Below are positions 63,801 through 64,000 of a stretch of 64,000 nt of DNA, piece after piece. The stretch covers positions 55,753 to 119,752 of the forward strand of contig JAFYJN010000067.1 in NCBI GenBank assembly GCA_017538105.1, given 5' to 3'. A program made the position numbers and the translations under genes. How positions within the stretch are numbered: position 1 is the first letter of the stretch; every line of letters begins with the position of its first letter. The DNA comes from Prevotella sp. (GTDB taxonomy: Bacteria > Bacteroidota > Bacteroidia > Bacteroidales > Bacteroidaceae). Below the pieces are notes generated by a model, which worked only from the letters and a program-made list of their open reading frames with translations, searched no databases and had not been told where the DNA came from.

Positions 63801-64000
63801 TCCGCGTGCTCTGCGGCTCGTCGAAGGGATACACCTTCGAAGGCAACGACGGCGAGGTGGCAACCATCACGCTCAACATATCTGGGAACATGACGGCAGG
63901 CGGTTATCCCATCATCCTGAAGGAAGTGAACCTCACCGACAGGAACTCCACACTCTACACCACCGACTACCTGAAGACGACACTCACCGTCAAAGACCAC
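60824..64000 (+). CDS. BspA-like leucine-rich repeat surface protein (3' end outside window)
   Basis: Starts at ATG 60824 and stays open to the window edge (1059 codons, frame intact). Signal peptide MKKLLLMTLLLFSFLQVWA. A unique N-terminal domain (about 20-190) is followed by a first block of BspA-type 23-residue LRRs (SVTSIGAGAFYGCSGLTSVT), ended by a cap (VPIDYLTDYHAADVWKNMAD). A second block begins after EAEGLTWRFSVYGDDAIILG and ends at VPEGSMAAYQSAAYWKDFKL. Last visible is a cohesin-like beta-domain (TGSQMTLSVKMKNAIEVQGY, QFDLYLPEGVTVATDEDG). This two-block layout looks like an internal duplication. Family members bind host matrix proteins or partner bacteria; the ligand here is unknown. 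Confidence 0.9.
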   Translation, partial: MKKLLLMTLLLFSFLQVWADTWTDGNGITWSFTVKGTEAMDIRPSGPLNYERIYLYGDPKSSDLQLPFQPEAWIAAAMRFSDIDGQHFPSLSDEIYWGFKTLIIDVSDVTDDLDVRVMSGWWENFNADGSETHVHWNDGLNEFQLTEDIAKICAGGNGGKNHDLQFMVIDGSCVVNSVYYEDGKFEAPEVVIPSKVYVGLTELNVTSIGDNAFSGCSGLTSVTIPESVTSIGAGAFYGCSGLTSVTIPESVISIGDNAFSGCSGLTSVTIPESVTSIGAGAFSSCSSLTSVTIPSSVTSIGAGAFFHCSSLTSMTIPEGVTSVGSSAFSYCSGLTSVTIPSSVTSIGTSTFSGCSSLTSVTIPSSVTSIGNDAFSYCTGLSTITMEGSVPTLGEYAVPSLTSIYVPIDYLTDYHAADVWKNMADRIYSTPNVYTEAEGLTWRFSVYGDDAIILGVNSCCENLVIPSVVYNDEKEYTVTCIGASAFQGCTNLVSAFIPEGVTSIVNGAFNNCSSLMNVTIPSSVTSIGSSAFSGCSGLTSVTIPEGVTSISSSVFSGCSSMTSVTIPEGVTSIGGSAFQGCSGLTSVTIPSSVTSIGGSAFQGCSGLTSVTIPEGVTSLGWYVFSGCTSLTSVALPNSMTRIGGAAFEGCRSLTSITIPNSVTCIDQNAFWGCSGLTSITIPNSVTTIGIYAFSGCTGLTSVTIPNSVTKLGSTYFLGDPFGNPFSDCSSLSLIIVESGNSNYDSRDDCNAIIDKNVKTLIAGCKNTIIPNSVTRIGYDAFSGCSGLTSVTIPSSVTSIGSSAFYGCSGLTSVTIPSSVTSIGSSAFSGCSGLTSVTIPSSVTSIGSYAFSGCSSLTSVYFYKETPPTIDNSTFFEPARTTLYVPEGSMAAYQSAAYWKDFKLITTINDTDYSNIDNTIYLEPAEALTGSQMTLSVKMKNAIEVQGYQFDLYLPEGVTVATDEDGFNLIELSTERTTARKTDYFNSTVQADGSIRVLCGSSKGYTFEGNDGEVATITLNISGNMTAGGYPIILKEVNLTDRNSTLYTTDYLKTTLTVKDH
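63178..63384 (+). repeat. 69-bp LRR repeat units within the BspA-like gene
   Basis: Three 69-bp units start at 63178, 63247 and 63316 and differ in only a few bases (each encodes one 23-residue LRR). More diverged units of the same length run through 61436-61970 and 62390-62960. The sharp identity of this last group points to recent duplication or gene conversion. Confidence 0.8.

Overview
The window comes from a Bacteroidota genome, most likely a Prevotella-like member of the Bacteroidales. The evidence is the type IX secretion (T9SS) translocon gene sprA, secreted proteins ending in the short '(G)LYIHNGKK-IVK' tail common in Prevotella, BspA-type leucine-rich repeat surface proteins, a SusC/TonB-style outer-membrane barrel, a menaquinone pathway, meso-diaminopimelate dehydrogenase, and promoters with the Bacteroidota -7 consensus TAnnTTTG (often with TTTG about 20 nt upstream).

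Layout. 1-1579: housekeeping genes pth (5' end outside the window), an S4 RNA-binding protein and purN. 1615-18947: a long minus-strand run of envelope and secreted proteins (outer-membrane barrel, two signal-peptide proteins, M4 metallopeptidase, lipoprotein, a 1596-aa GLUG/LRR protein, a 1670-aa giant with a T9SS-like tail, a 69-aa peptide, a small membrane protein) headed by a membrane-bound TPR-AraC regulator. Between the regulator and the small membrane gene lie two perfect direct repeats just upstream of a promoter. 19021-25765: a BASS-family transporter with a copied phosphatase tail at its stop codon, a tyrosine-phosphatase-like lipoprotein, a TonB-type barrel with a glycine-rich tail, and aroB.

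25831-33946: an AT-richer island read from the minus strand: DUF6361 protein, phospholipase-D-like protein, SNF2/DEAD-type helicase and WYL regulator, tightly packed, followed by a stand-alone HIRAN gene. The DUF6361 promoter and the HIRAN promoter carry the same 19-bp palindrome at the same distance (17 bp) from a TAnnTTTG -7 box. This looks like a genome-defence cassette with a shared, probably WYL-bound operator, and is the most interesting system here.

34003-53871: an alarmone-hydrolase-like HD protein, menE and menC; then a lipoprotein, sprA, ruvA, an M48 peptidase, ddh and an FMN-binding protein; then menB, menD, menF and a hotdog thioesterase. The six menaquinone genes are thus split into two blocks by about 12 kb. 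An FGE-fold lipoprotein follows.

54020-59032: the operon lysS-gpsA-pgi-HAD phosphatase. 59033-64000: tandem-repeat spacers, a small lipoprotein with a strong terminator, a candidate structured RNA of about 195 nt or more with its own promoter, a small membrane protein ending in four exact 7-residue repeats, and the first 1059 codons of a BspA-like surface protein with two LRR blocks and a cohesin-like domain that runs off the window.

Limits: families and motifs were recognised by eye; no similarity search, RNA model or GC calculation was run.
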